Shown: in pieces, positions 35,604 through 46,240 of the stretch
How positions within the stretch are numbered: the first letter of the stretch is position 1
How the letters are laid out: the number at the start of each line of letters is the position of its first letter
Source: Ectocarpus siliculosus
Lineage: Eukaryota; Sar; Phaeophyceae; Ectocarpales; Ectocarpaceae
Assembly: GCA_000310025.1 (NCBI GenBank)
Contig: FN649743.1
Coordinates: 2,077,913 to 2,141,912, forward strand
Direction: 5' to 3'
Length of the DNA: 64,000 bases
Made by a program: the position numbers and the translations under genes
The notes under the pieces: generated by a model
The model's database searches: none
The model's input: the letters and a program-made list of their open reading frames with translations, nothing else
Told to the model about the DNA's origin: nothing

Positions 35604-37020
35604 GTGAGCCGACAAAAGAAGCTAAAGGGACCACAACCCCCACCGGACACTCGGATTGGGAAGGTCGAGTATTCCGTATACCTTCCTGAAAACACACGAA
35701 AGTCAAGTGGCCCCGGCCCAGTTGACGTAGAGATCATGAGGATGGTGAAGAAGTCGAGAGGTTGCATGCAGAAGCTGTGGAAGGGAGAACGGATGGAGCT
35801 GCTGCTGTTTGGGATTCCAAGGGACATGAAGAGGATAGACTTTAAGAACTGCTGTGACAAGGAGGGACGGCACTGCCTAGCAAGGGGAGAAGTAGGCAGA
35901 GAGCATGAACATTTGCGGGTGACCTTGACCAAGGGAGACAGCAGAGAGTGCATGGATGGGTGTTGACATCGAGAAGCTGTCGAAGTACGTAAGGAAGGTT
36001 GATTGGAGGGTTTGCATCGCGAACATGACAGAAACAGAAGAAGGAAAGGAGACAAGAGGCGAGGGCGATGGAGGCGAAGAAGGGACCGAGCGGGGTAGGC
36101 GAGCAGGCAAGTCAGAAGAACGCCTAGAAGAAGCGGAAGGCGAACGATAGGGTGCGCAAAATCTCCAATAGGGAAACGCACAAGCTGAGAGTGGGATCGT
36201 GGAACGTGTGTGGGTTCGCAAGGAGTGAGCGCAAACGGTTGGAAATAGTGGACCAAGTAGAACAAGGCGATCTAGATGTAGTGGGGCTCCAAAAGACGTG
36301 GGAATTGAAGGATGGAGACACACGAGGTAAGCAAACTACAGGGAAATACCAGTGGGTAGGGAAGGCAAGAGAGGGCGTACACCTGAAGAAAAGGGGGGAG
36401 GGGAGAGGCGGATTCCTGATCAAGGAACACTTCTTTGACGTGGTGTAAGTAGTGGTGAAAACGGAGTTCGACTAAAGCCTATGGCTTAAGATACTTGGGG
36501 AGCGTGGTGAGAAAGATTTGTTCCTAGGGAACGTGTACGTACCACCGTCGTCGAAGAAAGTCGCAAGCAAGGCGAAGGAGAACTTTGGACAAACTGGGGA
36601 AGATGTCCAGAGGTTCAAGAAGGGAGAAGTTGTCATGGTGGGCGATTTCAACTCCAGCTTAGTGACAGCTTCCAGTAGAGGACAGGTGATCGGGCAACAC
36701 GGAGAAGACAAAGTAAATGACAACGGAGTGAGGATGCTTGAATTCTTGGGAAGCAACGAGCTGATGGCGTTGAACGGTAGAAGGGAATGCGCTAAACCGG
36801 AGTTCACCAGACAGGGCAGTTTGCAAGGAGTACTCGATCCTCGAGTACATCCTAGCAGATAGAGGGAGCACGCAGATCCCAGAGTTGCACGAAAGTGCGG
36901 TAGATATAGGTTCGACCGACCGCTTCCTCATATGGGCCAACATCGACCGATCTAGGAAGGAGGTGGAGAGTAAGAAACAGAGGAAAGTGTTCCGGTGCAA
37001 AAGTAGAGCGTTTGGGAGAC
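35604..37020 (+). mobile_element. 5' portion of a LINE (upstream ORF and AP-like endonuclease), degraded
   Basis: From 36185 the + strand encodes an endonuclease/exonuclease/phosphatase domain as used by non-LTR retrotransposons: LRVGSWNVCGF, DLDVVGLQKTW, LGNVYVPPSS, VMVGDFNSS and, further on, STDRFLIWANI. The catalytic Glu of the usual LQE motif is Lys here, and the usual SDH is TDR, so the domain should be inactive. The frame is interrupted at 36446 and again before the last motif. A Lys/Arg/Glu-rich ORF (35604..35966) lies upstream and could be the end of ORF1. The sequence stops near 37020 before any reverse transcriptase. Confidence 0.75.
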
Positions 37021-38640
37021 GAGGGACACGGGGGTGAATTCTTCCTGTGTAAGACGGGGAAAAAAAACTGCAAAGTTTCCCGATCTCTTCATCCATCCAC
37101 CAACCGTCCAAAACACTTGAAAACACTATCCACGGCTGTGTACGGTTGAATGCACGGTTCCAAATTGCCTACCAACCGTGCCAAAAAAGTGGGTGGTTCC
37201 CTGAATTGTATACCTCCGCTGGCATCTCTTGGACTCGCGCATTTCTCCGCGACACCTGCCCCGTTTTCGCTCGAAAAAACGTGCAGCAGGTGGATCGGCA
37301 AACAGGGTAGGGAGAACAAACGCGTTACATTTCATGGTCATCGGGTCATTGGCCAGGCCAGAGGGCGCAAAACGTGGCCAGGGGGGGGAGGGGGTGGATG
37401 CGAAAATACTGTAATGGGCGCAAGGTTGCGCCAAATGATTCGATTTTGCTCATTTTTTCGCGGAAACATGTTTCACAAGCTCGCGCCCACCCGCATGACA
37501 ATTTCAAATTGCTGTACGGGTCATCTCAACACCTCCTGCAAGGTTTAATGGCTATGTGGGCAGGTGGGGATGAGTTACACACATTGGTGTTTAGACTTTG
37601 GGCCGGGCATACTCAAAAGGCTTCATAATTGACACAAGCAGTCAAAAGGCAATAAAATTTCACCAAATAATCGGATTGGCCTCAAACCTTTTGCGAGACT
37701 GCTGCAGGGGTCAACCACACCCTCCTGCAAGGTTTGAAGGCTATACGGGCAGGTGGCGACGAGTTACACGCACACCCCAGGGTTCAGACTTTGGACCGGG
37801 TTCCTCGGATTCTGCTGCACAAAAAGCTGACCCAAGCAATGAAATTTACACAACTTGCGCCGCATTCCCGCCATGCCCCCAAAACATTGAACCGGGTCCG
37901 TACAGGACATACGTGTATCATGCGAAAACCCAGCGTGGTGCTACTACTGTATTCGGGGCCGGGGATGTACCCTCGCGACGAAATATACAGGGAGACGGGG
38001 GGTGGTATCTTCCGCTACATATGAACACAACCACACCACAACACACGACGAACGCCGGTAGCCACACACGTCTCCAAAACAAACCAACATGTGTACAAAC
38101 GACACGGAGTGCTCGAGAACCGAAATCCTACGGTGCGGGGATGTCTGGCGAGTGGTATCGGGTCCCTTATTTTTCACATGATGAGCGAGCGTACTACGGT
38201 CAAACGAGGAACCCACTCATCATGCGTGGTTCTCTCTCGCCCTCTCTTTCCCCGTGCCGCTATTGCTGCTGTGCTGGTGTTTCCTCGCCTGCTGCTGTCG
38301 TGCTGCTGCCATGCCGCTGCCGTGCTGCTGCTATTGTGCTGGCGTGTGATGAGTCACCATGGGCAGCGCGGCAGCGCGCCGCGGGGCCCAAACGCGGCGG
38401 GTTCAGAACAGAGAAATGTTCCCTTTCGGCAGGGCCGGCGACCGGGAAAATGCGGAGAACTGCTGTAAGCTCGTCACCAGCGACGCCGAGGGTGTGCCCT
38501 CGCGACGAAATGTACAGGGAAGAGGCGTTCTCGTCCGCTATATATGATCACAACCACACCACAACACGCGACGAACGCCGCTAGCGATACAAGCCTATAT
38601 TGAGGAACAAACTTTGAAAGAAAATAGCCCGCGTGCAAAC
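37021..38640. repeat. Non-coding block with two pairs of direct repeats
   Basis: Two copies (37535 and 37720 onward) share CCTCCTGCAAGGTTT, GGCTAT, GGGCAGGTGG and GAGTTACAC, about 185 bp apart. A second pair (37965-38070 and 38490-38595) shares CCCTCGCGACGAAAT, TACAGGGA, CACAACCACACCACAACAC and GACGAACGCCG. No gene was recognised; the ORFs across it do not resemble known proteins. Confidence 0.6.
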
Positions 38641-38699
38641 ATGTCCCGGGCGCACCCATGCGACGATTTTTATTTTCGAGGTTTAGAAGTATAAATAAC

Positions 38700-38852
38700 A
38701 TGCAGTGGTTTGACGATTCTTCCGTGTGCGATGATTCTTCCGCCGATGGAGAATATGAATGGGTGCCAATCGGTGTGCTTTGTAGTACGCCAAATTTCTT
38801 GATCGGTGTGCTTTGTAGAACGCCAAATTTCTTGTATACTGTAGTCTTGTAG
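38700..38852 (+). CDS. Small uncharacterised ORF with an internal repeat
   Basis: A 50-residue ORF starting MQWFDDSSVCDDSSADGE. TATAAATA lies 10 bp before the ATG. It contains a tandem duplication, IGVLCSTPNFL then IGVLCRTPNFL, from a repeat of about 32 bp. Not recognised. It starts an AT-richer island reaching to about 40050. It may not be a gene. Confidence 0.25.
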   Translation: MQWFDDSSVCDDSSADGEYEWVPIGVLCSTPNFLIGVLCRTPNFLYTVVL

Positions 38853-39336
38853 GGCGTATCAGAAATTCATCGAGGCGGCAACAAAAGGAGGAGATTTACA
38901 TTACAACAGGAGCCACTGGTCCCGATCCAAGCTCGCTAGTTTTCGACGGCTACATGTTCCACGTACACGACCCACGGGTTGACTTAACCATCTTACCCGA
39001 CACAAATGAGTCAAGGAGCGAGTGTTGGCAAACACGTGGTGTGCGTGTCGAAGGGATACATACATACTATACATGGAAAATGTTTATGCCACTTGGCGAA
39101 GCAATACAGTAGTAGTGATGTTTCGGACACGAGGCATGATCTTCGAAACAACAATATTATTTCCGGGTTTTGAAGATGACGCACTGTATGACTATTACGT
39201 TGAGTCGATGATGAACATTACTCGTCGATGAACCACTGAAAAAAAAAATCAAACGAACGTGCTGCATCCTCGTCGGAACATCGTCTTTCAAAGAAACCCA
39301 ACACATAATAATTAGAAATCTACAGACGGAAATTAA

Positions 39337-39741
39337 ATGCGAGAAGTTCCCACCACCGATGACGACGGATATATATGTGAAAGCCATTGTGAACTTAATC
39401 CGGGATACGATCGTATGCCTGTCAGATGGCCTTTTCCTGGAGAAGACTCGTGTGGAAGAGAAAAAGGACTACTTGGAAACAATGGAAAAAGTCAGCATGT
39501 AACACAGGAGCTTTATACAATACATACATATCGAAATGATCGAGTCCTGCCTGTGCGGCCATTATTACTGTATCATCTTTGGGGGCCATATGCAATGCGA
39601 GCTATGTACATAGTACACGAGCCAAATGATAGGTATCCTGCGGAAACAAGCCGGCGGTTGATATGTTCGCTACGTACAGTCCTTCCCGAGGCATCAAGCA
39701 CGGGACGATTCGTTTCAAAAGGGGCCCCGCCTTCCGTCTGA
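39337..39741 (+). CDS. Uncharacterised ORF in the AT-richer island
   Basis: A 134-residue ORF of mixed, protein-like composition (MREVPTTDDDGYICESHC at the start, HLWGPYAMRAMYIVHEPND in the middle), without the Gly/Ala/Ser runs typical of this window. Not recognised. Neighbouring short ORFs (38887-39108 and 39061-39231) have a similar composition in other frames. It may be a remnant of an unknown element or gene. Confidence 0.3.
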   Translation: MREVPTTDDDGYICESHCELNPGYDRMPVRWPFPGEDSCGREKGLLGNNGKSQHVTQELYTIHTYRNDRVLPVRPLLLYHLWGPYAMRAMYIVHEPNDRYPAETSRRLICSLRTVLPEASSTGRFVSKGAPPSV

Positions 39742-40290
39742 ATGATGGTTTGACGCCTATTGTACATCGAAGCCGTATCGATATCGTATCTAATTATATC
39801 GATGTTCGAACCGATATCGGTTCGAATATCGAACGCCCCGTGGCCACATCGTCCGAAGCGGAATTTTGCTTCGATATGCAACACTAATAATAACATATGT
39901 GTGTCGCATGCCTCAAACAGCTTGGGCATCGCATGATTGCGGTCCTCCTGTGAAGCGTTGTCTCCTCTTTTTATTTTGGTGTTACGCTTTTGTTACAGTC
40001 CTCCACGAAGAAACACTTAACTTTGGGTGTGTTGTACTTCGACGTAAATGTTAATGTTTCAATCGTTTACACCATTTGTCGATTCCATGGAACCCCATAG
40101 AATCCATACGAGCCCCACGGAGTGTCATGGAACCCCATGCCACTCCAATCAAGACGGCCGGAAAGAAACGGCATTTTTATTCGCTCTCGCCACCGGGGCC
40201 AGCGGGCGCGCTGTCCGAGTACCCAATGAAGGATCCATCCTGCTTCTTGTTCAACGTGTAGATAAGGCGCGGGGTGGGGGGGGGGGGGGG
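39742..40290. other. Non-coding stretch with a TATCGAT-rich patch and a palindrome
   Basis: It contains repeated ATCGATAT-type motifs at 39775-39835, a perfect palindrome at 39805-39826, a short doubled CATGGAACCCCAT motif near 40087 and 40127, and a poly-G run (about 40275-40291) that borders the SINE-like remnant. No gene seen. Confidence 0.5.
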
Positions 40291-40314
40291 GTACTCACAT
40301 TCGTGCATGCCGTA

Positions 40315-41624
40315 CAGTGGGGGCTACGGTTTATGAGAGGGGTGTGCATGACCAAGAAGACCTCTCTTAAACACGACCTTCTCTTAGTCCGATTTAAGAG
40401 AGGTTGTCTCTTAAACAGGGATTTCGGTTTACGAGAAAACCAATCCTAAACCGATTATATGGCTATACTAACAGGGTCTAGCCTGATCGAAGTGATGAAA
40501 GGTATTGTTTATTTGTGTTGCACAATGTTTTCGTTCGTTTATAGGCCCTTACCCAGCGTGATTCCTTTATTGTTGTACGAAGCACAACAACACAGCAGCA
40601 GTAGGAAACATGCAGCAGAGTAGCAAATACAGATAGGTGTAATTCATTGGTCTCCAAGGTGTACAGCAGTGTATTCTGGCATGGGTGGTTTGTAAACAAT
40701 GAGGCGGGGGGCGGGGGGGGGGGTACTTTTTATGTTTTGCACGCCTTACTTAGCGGTTAGACCATTGACGACGCGTCCTCGAGAGGACACAGCATAATTC
40801 CCGCAAGACCGATCACCGATGGCCAATCGTTTTCCTTCCTACTTTGCCACAGACAGACGTGGCTCAAAATAAATGTCGACCTATCCTATCGATGTCACTT
40901 CCCGCCTTTTCACCCCACTTCCTATGCGTATGCCCCATACAGCCCCGCCTTCTCCCGGTTACTCCATGCCTTAAACATCTCCCTGTAACCCCGTTCTACG
41001 TTTTCGCCACAGCTCAGTCATGTACACCTACCTCCCTTTCCTTGTACAACGGACAACATTCGTTCCGCAAGCAAGTACTGACCCCGGTCTTCGCACTCGG
41101 AGCCGCAAGCACATTTATTTGAACTTATTCTTGTCGTCTTCATCGTCTACCTTCTTCCTAAATCTTTGTCTACGTTCTCGAAGGCCAATGTCCCCGATCC
41201 TGAATTTGACCTTCAGCTTTGGCCCATTTGGTCCATGTAGGTACTCCTTCAACCCGATTCCTTTTTTCAACATTCCGTACACATCTAGACCCTCATTATC
41301 CTTTGTTTCTTTGGTTAAGTATGCTCTCCTCTCTCGGCAAGAGCAACAGTGTGTGCGTGTGTGTGGTCCGGCGCCCCGGGCATTCGTGGGAGCTGTTTGT
41401 CTCGCTACCTATGATCGCATGTACAGTGGTGGGGGACAGGTGGTACAGCAAGAGGTGGGGGCTACGGTTTAAGTGGGCTGCAGAGGGGGGGGTGGGGGAG
41501 GGGGGGGCAGGTTCGGTTTAAGAGAATCGGGGTTCGATTTATGAGAGGTGTGTCTAGCTATTTTGACCTCTCTTAAGCTGGCAATTCTCTTAAAGTGAGC
41601 TCTCTCAAACTGCAGCCCCCACTT
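40315..41624. mobile_element. pogo-like (Tc1/mariner-type) non-autonomous element
   Basis: The left end is CAGTGGGGGCTACGGTTTA; the right end read inward is AAGTGGGGGCTGCAGTTTG. The inverted ends of about 25 bp differ at about five positions. TA flanks both sides (40313-40314 and 41625-41626). Sequence near the ends repeats GAGAG and CTCTCTTAA motifs. No transposase ORF was seen. A LINE fragment (40724-41353) lies inside, and a second similar end at 41453-41480 suggests a partial internal duplication or a nested relative. Confidence 0.65.
40724..41353 (-). mobile_element. LINE 3' fragment, nested in the pogo-like element
   Basis: The reverse complement matches 50870-51464 over its length: the segment coding for the post-RT region, the Cys/His knuckle region and the 3' end (GGTCTAACCGCTAAG, then GTAC and a C run, here seen as poly-G at 40703-40723). 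The reading frame is broken, so it is older than the copy at 50472. Confidence 0.85.
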
Positions 41625-42059
41625 TAGTCGTTAGACCATTGACCTCGCATCCCTACAAAGCCGAGACGGAGCACCCCGGGTTCCCACCGGACCAGGCTCT
41701 CACATCACCAGGCGCGAAACAACGTGAGGGTTCGGCGAGTCGCATGAAGGGTGCGCTTCATCCTGCTAAGGGTGTTCGGCATGTTCTGTTTACTTCCTTG
41801 CGAACGGATGACAGCTGCGTATGACTTAATTTATTTTCTGGTGCTTTCACTTCCAGAGACAGTTGTAAGCACTGTGTAACTGCCTCGAGGGTGCTCGACC
41901 ATTTCAACACAACATGGTACGATCATCCCCTTTGCGCAGAGTGAGGATTCTCGACCCCGCACAACATAATCTACTCGACCACCATTATGGTAACCGCAAA
42001 AACAAAAAAGAGGAAAAAAAAGAAGCGGTAACCTGGTTGCCGAGCTCACGAAGTGGATC

Positions 42060-42200
42060 GGCTTGTTTTACAACGTCGTTGCCAAGCGACAAAAACCCAA
42101 CCCCGATGGCAAACACCGAAGGGGGGGCTTGTTTTACAACGTCGTTTCCAAGCGACAAAAACCAAAAACCCAACCTCGATGGCAAACACCGCGGGGCGGG
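42060..42200. repeat. Two-unit tandem repeat of about 70 bp
   Basis: CTTGTTTTACAACGTCGTT, CCAAGCGACAAAAACC and GATGGCAAACACCG occur twice in the same order, next to the SINE-like element. Confidence 0.8.
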
Positions 42201-42662
42201 GCGGGCGCAGGGTGGGGAAAGTGTATTGAGCGTACTGTTTTACTTGAGTGGTTTTGCCCGCAACACACGCCCAAATAATTAGATCACACCACGCACCTGA
42301 ACAGGGCCGCCAAGAGCTCGGACAGGAGGTTCACAGTGGCCGAGCTCCAGCCGAGAGCTAGGATGAGACATCGTCCACGTCGACGTCCTTCACCGCGCGA
42401 AGACCAGACTCACCCCTTGGACACGCGTTATACTGCGCCAGCTACACGGGGAACATGACCCCAACGTTTCCTGCCTCAGGCTGCGCCCCTTCGTCGATGG
42501 GTGACGCGGAGGTGCCCGTGGGTTGTCAGTGGTACGAGGGGCTACGCAGTGCGCGACATGGTGAGGTCTCTCGATGGTTAAACGACCATGCCTCCCACGT
42601 CAGGGGCGTCCTACTGTAGTTCTACATGATGAGAACGTCCGCCTGATCGGCGCTGATGGAGT

Positions 42663-43037
42663 ATGTCGTCCCTGGAGTTGCTAGGAATCACGGAGGGAGC
42701 AGGAATTTCTTCATCACCCCGTGAGAGCTACCGTTTTTCCGCCATTGCGGCGTATCTCCAGGATTACGACGTCGACGAGGTGGAAGGGCACAATGAGCTC
42801 TACCGCCTCCTCATCTACTGGTTGCACTCGGGGAGGACGCCGCCCGCTTGGGTGGACCGCAGGGCGGTCGCCACCGGCCCTTGGTCGGTGCCAATTATCT
42901 ATCAGCCTGACGGCACCGCGGCCGCTGCCCGCCGGAGGAATCTTCCAAGGTGTGCAAACACCCAAGGGAGCCACGCACCCTGGATCAACGAGGCTGATGG
43001 GAAGGAACATTTCGTGTGCCGGGGTTTGTCATGCTAG
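42663..43037 (+). CDS. Uncharacterised ORF
   Basis: A 124-residue ORF starting MSSLELLGITEGAG, with an acidic and aromatic middle (AAYLQDYDVDEVEGHNELYR, LLIYWLHSGRTPPAWVDRR). Not recognised; no splice partners found. It lies between repeats and may be a remnant. Confidence 0.25.
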   Translation: MSSLELLGITEGAGISSSPRESYRFSAIAAYLQDYDVDEVEGHNELYRLLIYWLHSGRTPPAWVDRRAVATGPWSVPIIYQPDGTAAAARRRNLPRCANTQGSHAPWINEADGKEHFVCRGLSC

Positions 43038-43418
43038 CCTCTCACCCATTGTTGTGATGCATTTCATGTGTTGGGGTTTTGTCGTGCCCAACCTACGTCA
43101 TCAACGGCTAGATTGTTCGTGGTTCAACAGTAGTACATGATGATGTATATGTGCGTGCCGCTAGGGGCCTCTGGCCACGGGCAACGCTGAGCGCCAAGCT
43201 CGCAGCACTGCCAAAAGCAATGTGCTAGCGCAGTGCAGAGCACGCGCATCGTCCATCGGACGAAAAGACACATGTGCCACATGGCGATGTTTCGTGGCCA
43301 AAAGGCTCTTCTTGTTTTTCATTATTTTTCCATCACTGCAGGCCCCCCTCAACAGCGAAGCACACGCAGTCAGCATCTTCCAACTTGCGATGTTACCCAA
43401 AACGCAAAAGCAAGATGA

Positions 43419-44216
43419 CTACGGCAAGCTCGAGATGTGGGTCTTGGCGTTCTGCAGCGTGATGTGGTTCCGCGTCCAGAACTCGAAAAACTGCACCACG
43501 GCGCCATAGCATGCGACGATCACGAAGGTGATACTGGGAGTAACTGAAACACCATTCCAACGCTGGTCAAGGGCAATACCAGAAGCGATGTGACTGCCAA
43601 CAAGGTTCCCTCCGGTAGCGACTAAAGCACTGGCCGCTGCCCCCATCACCGGCGTTGCCGACATCCCATCCACCGCGTTCTTAATCCCAGTAAGGACAGA
43701 TAGCAAGGCTGCGAAATAGGGCGTGCTCTCCGGGAACTTAGTGCCAAGGGCGAGCACGATGATCACCGACGTCGACAACCAGCTGACCGACTGCGCACCA
43801 AAGTGTGCCTCTCCCATCTGAACGAACGTCCGCAAAACTACCTTGCTAAGATACTCCGTGAGAGTAGCGCTTTTGCGGTTGATCTCGAACCTCCATGATT
43901 GCACGACCATGCCGTTGTTCGCGATGCTAAGGATGTAGAACTCGTCATTGGGGACTTTGGCGTTGTTGTTAACACTCGTTGTGCCAGCCAACGCGGCAAC
44001 GATCTCAGCCAAACGTTGTTGGGTCAGCCGTGGGGACAGGCCTACAACTAGCTGAAGCCTGCCAAAGAGACGAAAAGATCCCTCTATCGCCTCAATCGTG
44101 TCTGCGGTGAAATTCTGGAGCCCCTGGTTCTTTTCGTGCTCGATCTCTTCCTGAAATTGCTCCCTGCTGCCTAGCTCACCCGACTTCAGAAAGTACTGCT
44201 CAGCCAGCTGCCCCAT
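43419..44216 (-). CDS. Uncharacterised intronless membrane protein
   Basis: A 265-residue ORF without introns. ATG was chosen at 44216 because the sequence upstream in the same frame, though open, is Pro/His-rich and unlike the rest. The N-terminal half is hydrophilic and partly helical (QFQEEIEHEKN, TQQRLAEIVAALAG). The C-terminal half has three or four hydrophobic segments: about 143-159, 165-177, 190-214 and 227-246. It ends in a short polar tail. No family was recognised. It is divergent from the ORF at 44500, with 283 bp between the start codons, suggesting a shared promoter. Lack of introns is unusual among the genes here. Confidence 0.55.
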   Translation of the reverse strand: MGQLAEQYFLKSGELGSREQFQEEIEHEKNQGLQNFTADTIEAIEGSFRLFGRLQLVVGLSPRLTQQRLAEIVAALAGTTSVNNNAKVPNDEFYILSIANNGMVVQSWRFEINRKSATLTEYLSKVVLRTFVQMGEAHFGAQSVSWLSTSVIIVLALGTKFPESTPYFAALLSVLTGIKNAVDGMSATPVMGAAASALVATGGNLVGSHIASGIALDQRWNGVSVTPSITFVIVACYGAVVQFFEFWTRNHITLQNAKTHISSLP

Positions 44217-44499
44217 GTTGGTGTTGCTGTGGACGTAAATGAAAGGACGTCGAAGAAGTTGAGAGGGGAGATGTGAGTTGTGAGCAGGCTGGGCGTGCGC
44301 GAGGGTGGTGTGGCAAAAAGTGATCTCGGGTTTGACGGGTGCCCATCCATCCGTTATACCGTTGGATTTAAACCGATCAGAGTGCACACGTGCACGCGTA
44401 AAATCTTTTATCAATCTCGCCCCCTCACGCACCCACCCTCCTCACATCTCACATATGCTCTTCTTCCTCTCCTTCCTTATCAGCAAACAAGCTATCAGC

Positions 44500-44964
44500 A
44501 TGGACATTGCGAGTATGAAGGGAGCTTTGTCCGATCTGGCGGCGAAAGAGGCGCAATCGACCGTCGCTCGTGTCGAGATTGCCGAGGGGGTCTTCAGAAG
44601 CCAGTCCAGAAGCGCGTCCGAGGATGCTGTCGACACGGATCTGCTGAATACTTTTAGAGACTTTTGGGTGCTTTGGCAGGGGTATGGCGGCACGGTTAGG
44701 ATTCTGTACAGGCCGAGCAATGAGAACTCTGTTTCACGTGCAAGGGCAATCACGAGTGAGTGTGTTGGTGTCGAACTCGTTGATGAAGGCCATGGCATGA
44801 GCGCTGTGGATGAGACTGCAGTGCGTTTTGTTCCGGTCGGTAGCTCCCGTTTTCCCCAGAGAGTTGTTTTGGTTGGCGATCCAGCCCACGACGATGCAGG
44901 CGTGTTCCCGCCCGTGCCCATCACTCACACTGCTTTCAAGTCCCTAGTGCAAGGTCTTGCTTAA
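44500..44964 (+). CDS. Uncharacterised intronless ORF, divergent partner
   Basis: A 154-residue ORF starting MDIASMKGALSDLAAKEAQ. An in-frame ATG at 44455 would add 15 hydrophobic residues (MLFFLSFLISKQAIS), which could act as a signal or anchor; the choice between the two starts is open. The N-terminus is helical. The middle has LNTFRDFWVLWQGYGG and the C-terminus is strand-rich (RVVLVGDPAHDD). No known domain was recognised. It faces away from the membrane-protein ORF at 43419-44216. Confidence 0.5.
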   Translation: MDIASMKGALSDLAAKEAQSTVARVEIAEGVFRSQSRSASEDAVDTDLLNTFRDFWVLWQGYGGTVRILYRPSNENSVSRARAITSECVGVELVDEGHGMSAVDETAVRFVPVGSSRFPQRVVLVGDPAHDDAGVFPPVPITHTAFKSLVQGLA

Positions 44965-45059
44965 AAGTCAAGGTAGCAAGAGCGTCTTCCCGATGCTTTA
45001 GCTGTGGCGCACCAATTGCGTAGCAAGTTGGAAGGGGCTTGTATGCGTGCGTATGTATG

Positions 45060-46240
45060 CGTTGCTGTAGACGGGTGTCCTGCGGTGCTGTAGATTCTGT
45101 GGTGTATGTTCTTTGCGGGAGGTTTTTGCTTGTGGGACGAGTTTCCTCCCGCCAATTGTCGTCGGTGAGCTTTTGATACGGGAGGAGGATATATGTAGGC
45201 ATTGCTTGTTTTGACTCTACACCGTGCTCGTGAGGGTGATTCATTGTGTCATCCTTACGGAGGCTGCTGATGTAGTTACTCAGGTGCGATGGTTTGTACC
45301 CTGGAGCAAAGTGACCGTCCAAGGGGCGGGCGTAGATCTTCGGGGTATGTTCTGATAGCCCGGAATTCTGTATCTTTGGCATGTTGAGTAATCTTCCGAG
45401 TTCTGAGTTCCTTGCCACTGCTGTGTGTGGAGCGGGTGATTGCCACCTGATGCCCACTCTCCTTCTCTTCCTTTTCGACAGGGCACCCTAATCGACGACT
45501 TTATTATTACGATATCAACATCTTTTCACGCCTATCTATTTGGCCAGCCTTGCTCCAGCAGCACTAGGCTTGGGACAATCAAACACACCATGTACACCGT
45601 GCAAAGAGCCATGGAGGCCGTAGGTGCGAAGGTCTCGCATCGGTTCGGTACAACGGTACAACGGTACAACAATAAGGGTCCAAAGACTGCGCGAATGGGC
45701 GCCTTTTCTTCTGTCTTTTTCTCTTCTCGTTCTCGAACGGAAGGAAGGGCGTTTCGCTCGTTTTTACCCCGTCCGTGTTGGTCGGTGCTGTGGATATGTT
45801 TTGCGAGAGGTTTTTGCTTATGGGACGAGCTCCCTCTCGCCAATTGTCGTTGGTGAGCTTTTGATGTAGGAGGAGATAGGCATTGCTTGTCTTGACACTA
45901 CACCGCTGCGTGAAGAGCCGGGAAGCGTGTCGGTGTGATCGCTCCAGCAATGACGATTCCGTGCCGGTTCGGGAGTACAAGCGGGAAACAGCCAACAGCA
46001 GTATGCCACTGTCCTTTCTCTGTTGTCTTTCTGTGTCCGTCTCTACCTGGTGGGACGGCGACTGTGAATACATTACATACACCCATTGACTCATTGACTG
46101 ACCAGCAGTCTAGGCCAACCGGCCTTGGGCTACGAACATGTATCGGCAACGGTCAAAAGAAACCGCGCGAACGGGCGCCTTTTTTTTCGCCGGCGCGTTG
46201 TCGCCCGTTTTTTACCCGTCCGGCTTGGTCGGCCGCTTGG
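45060..46240. repeat. Diverged direct duplications
   Basis: About 140 bp at 45090-45235 recurs at 45780-45910 (shared GAGGTTTTTGCTT, TGGGACGAG, CGCCAATTGTCGT, GGTGAGCTTTTGAT). A second block at 45685-45785 recurs at 46150-46235 (CGCGCGAA-like, GGGCGCCTTTT, TTTTTACCCGTCCG). No coding function seen. Confidence 0.65.

Larger units (their letters stand above)
40291..42002 (-). mobile_element. SINE-like element, copy 2, split by a nested insertion
   Basis: Two pieces, 40291-40314 (poly-G, TACTCACATTCGTGCATGCCGTA) and 41625-42002 (TAGTCGTTAGACCATTGACC onward), match copy 1 at 33234-33650 in the opposite orientation when read as neighbours. They are separated by the pogo-like element 40315-41624, with TA at both joints. 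The second piece is full length to GGTAACCGCAAAAA. Confidence 0.75.
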
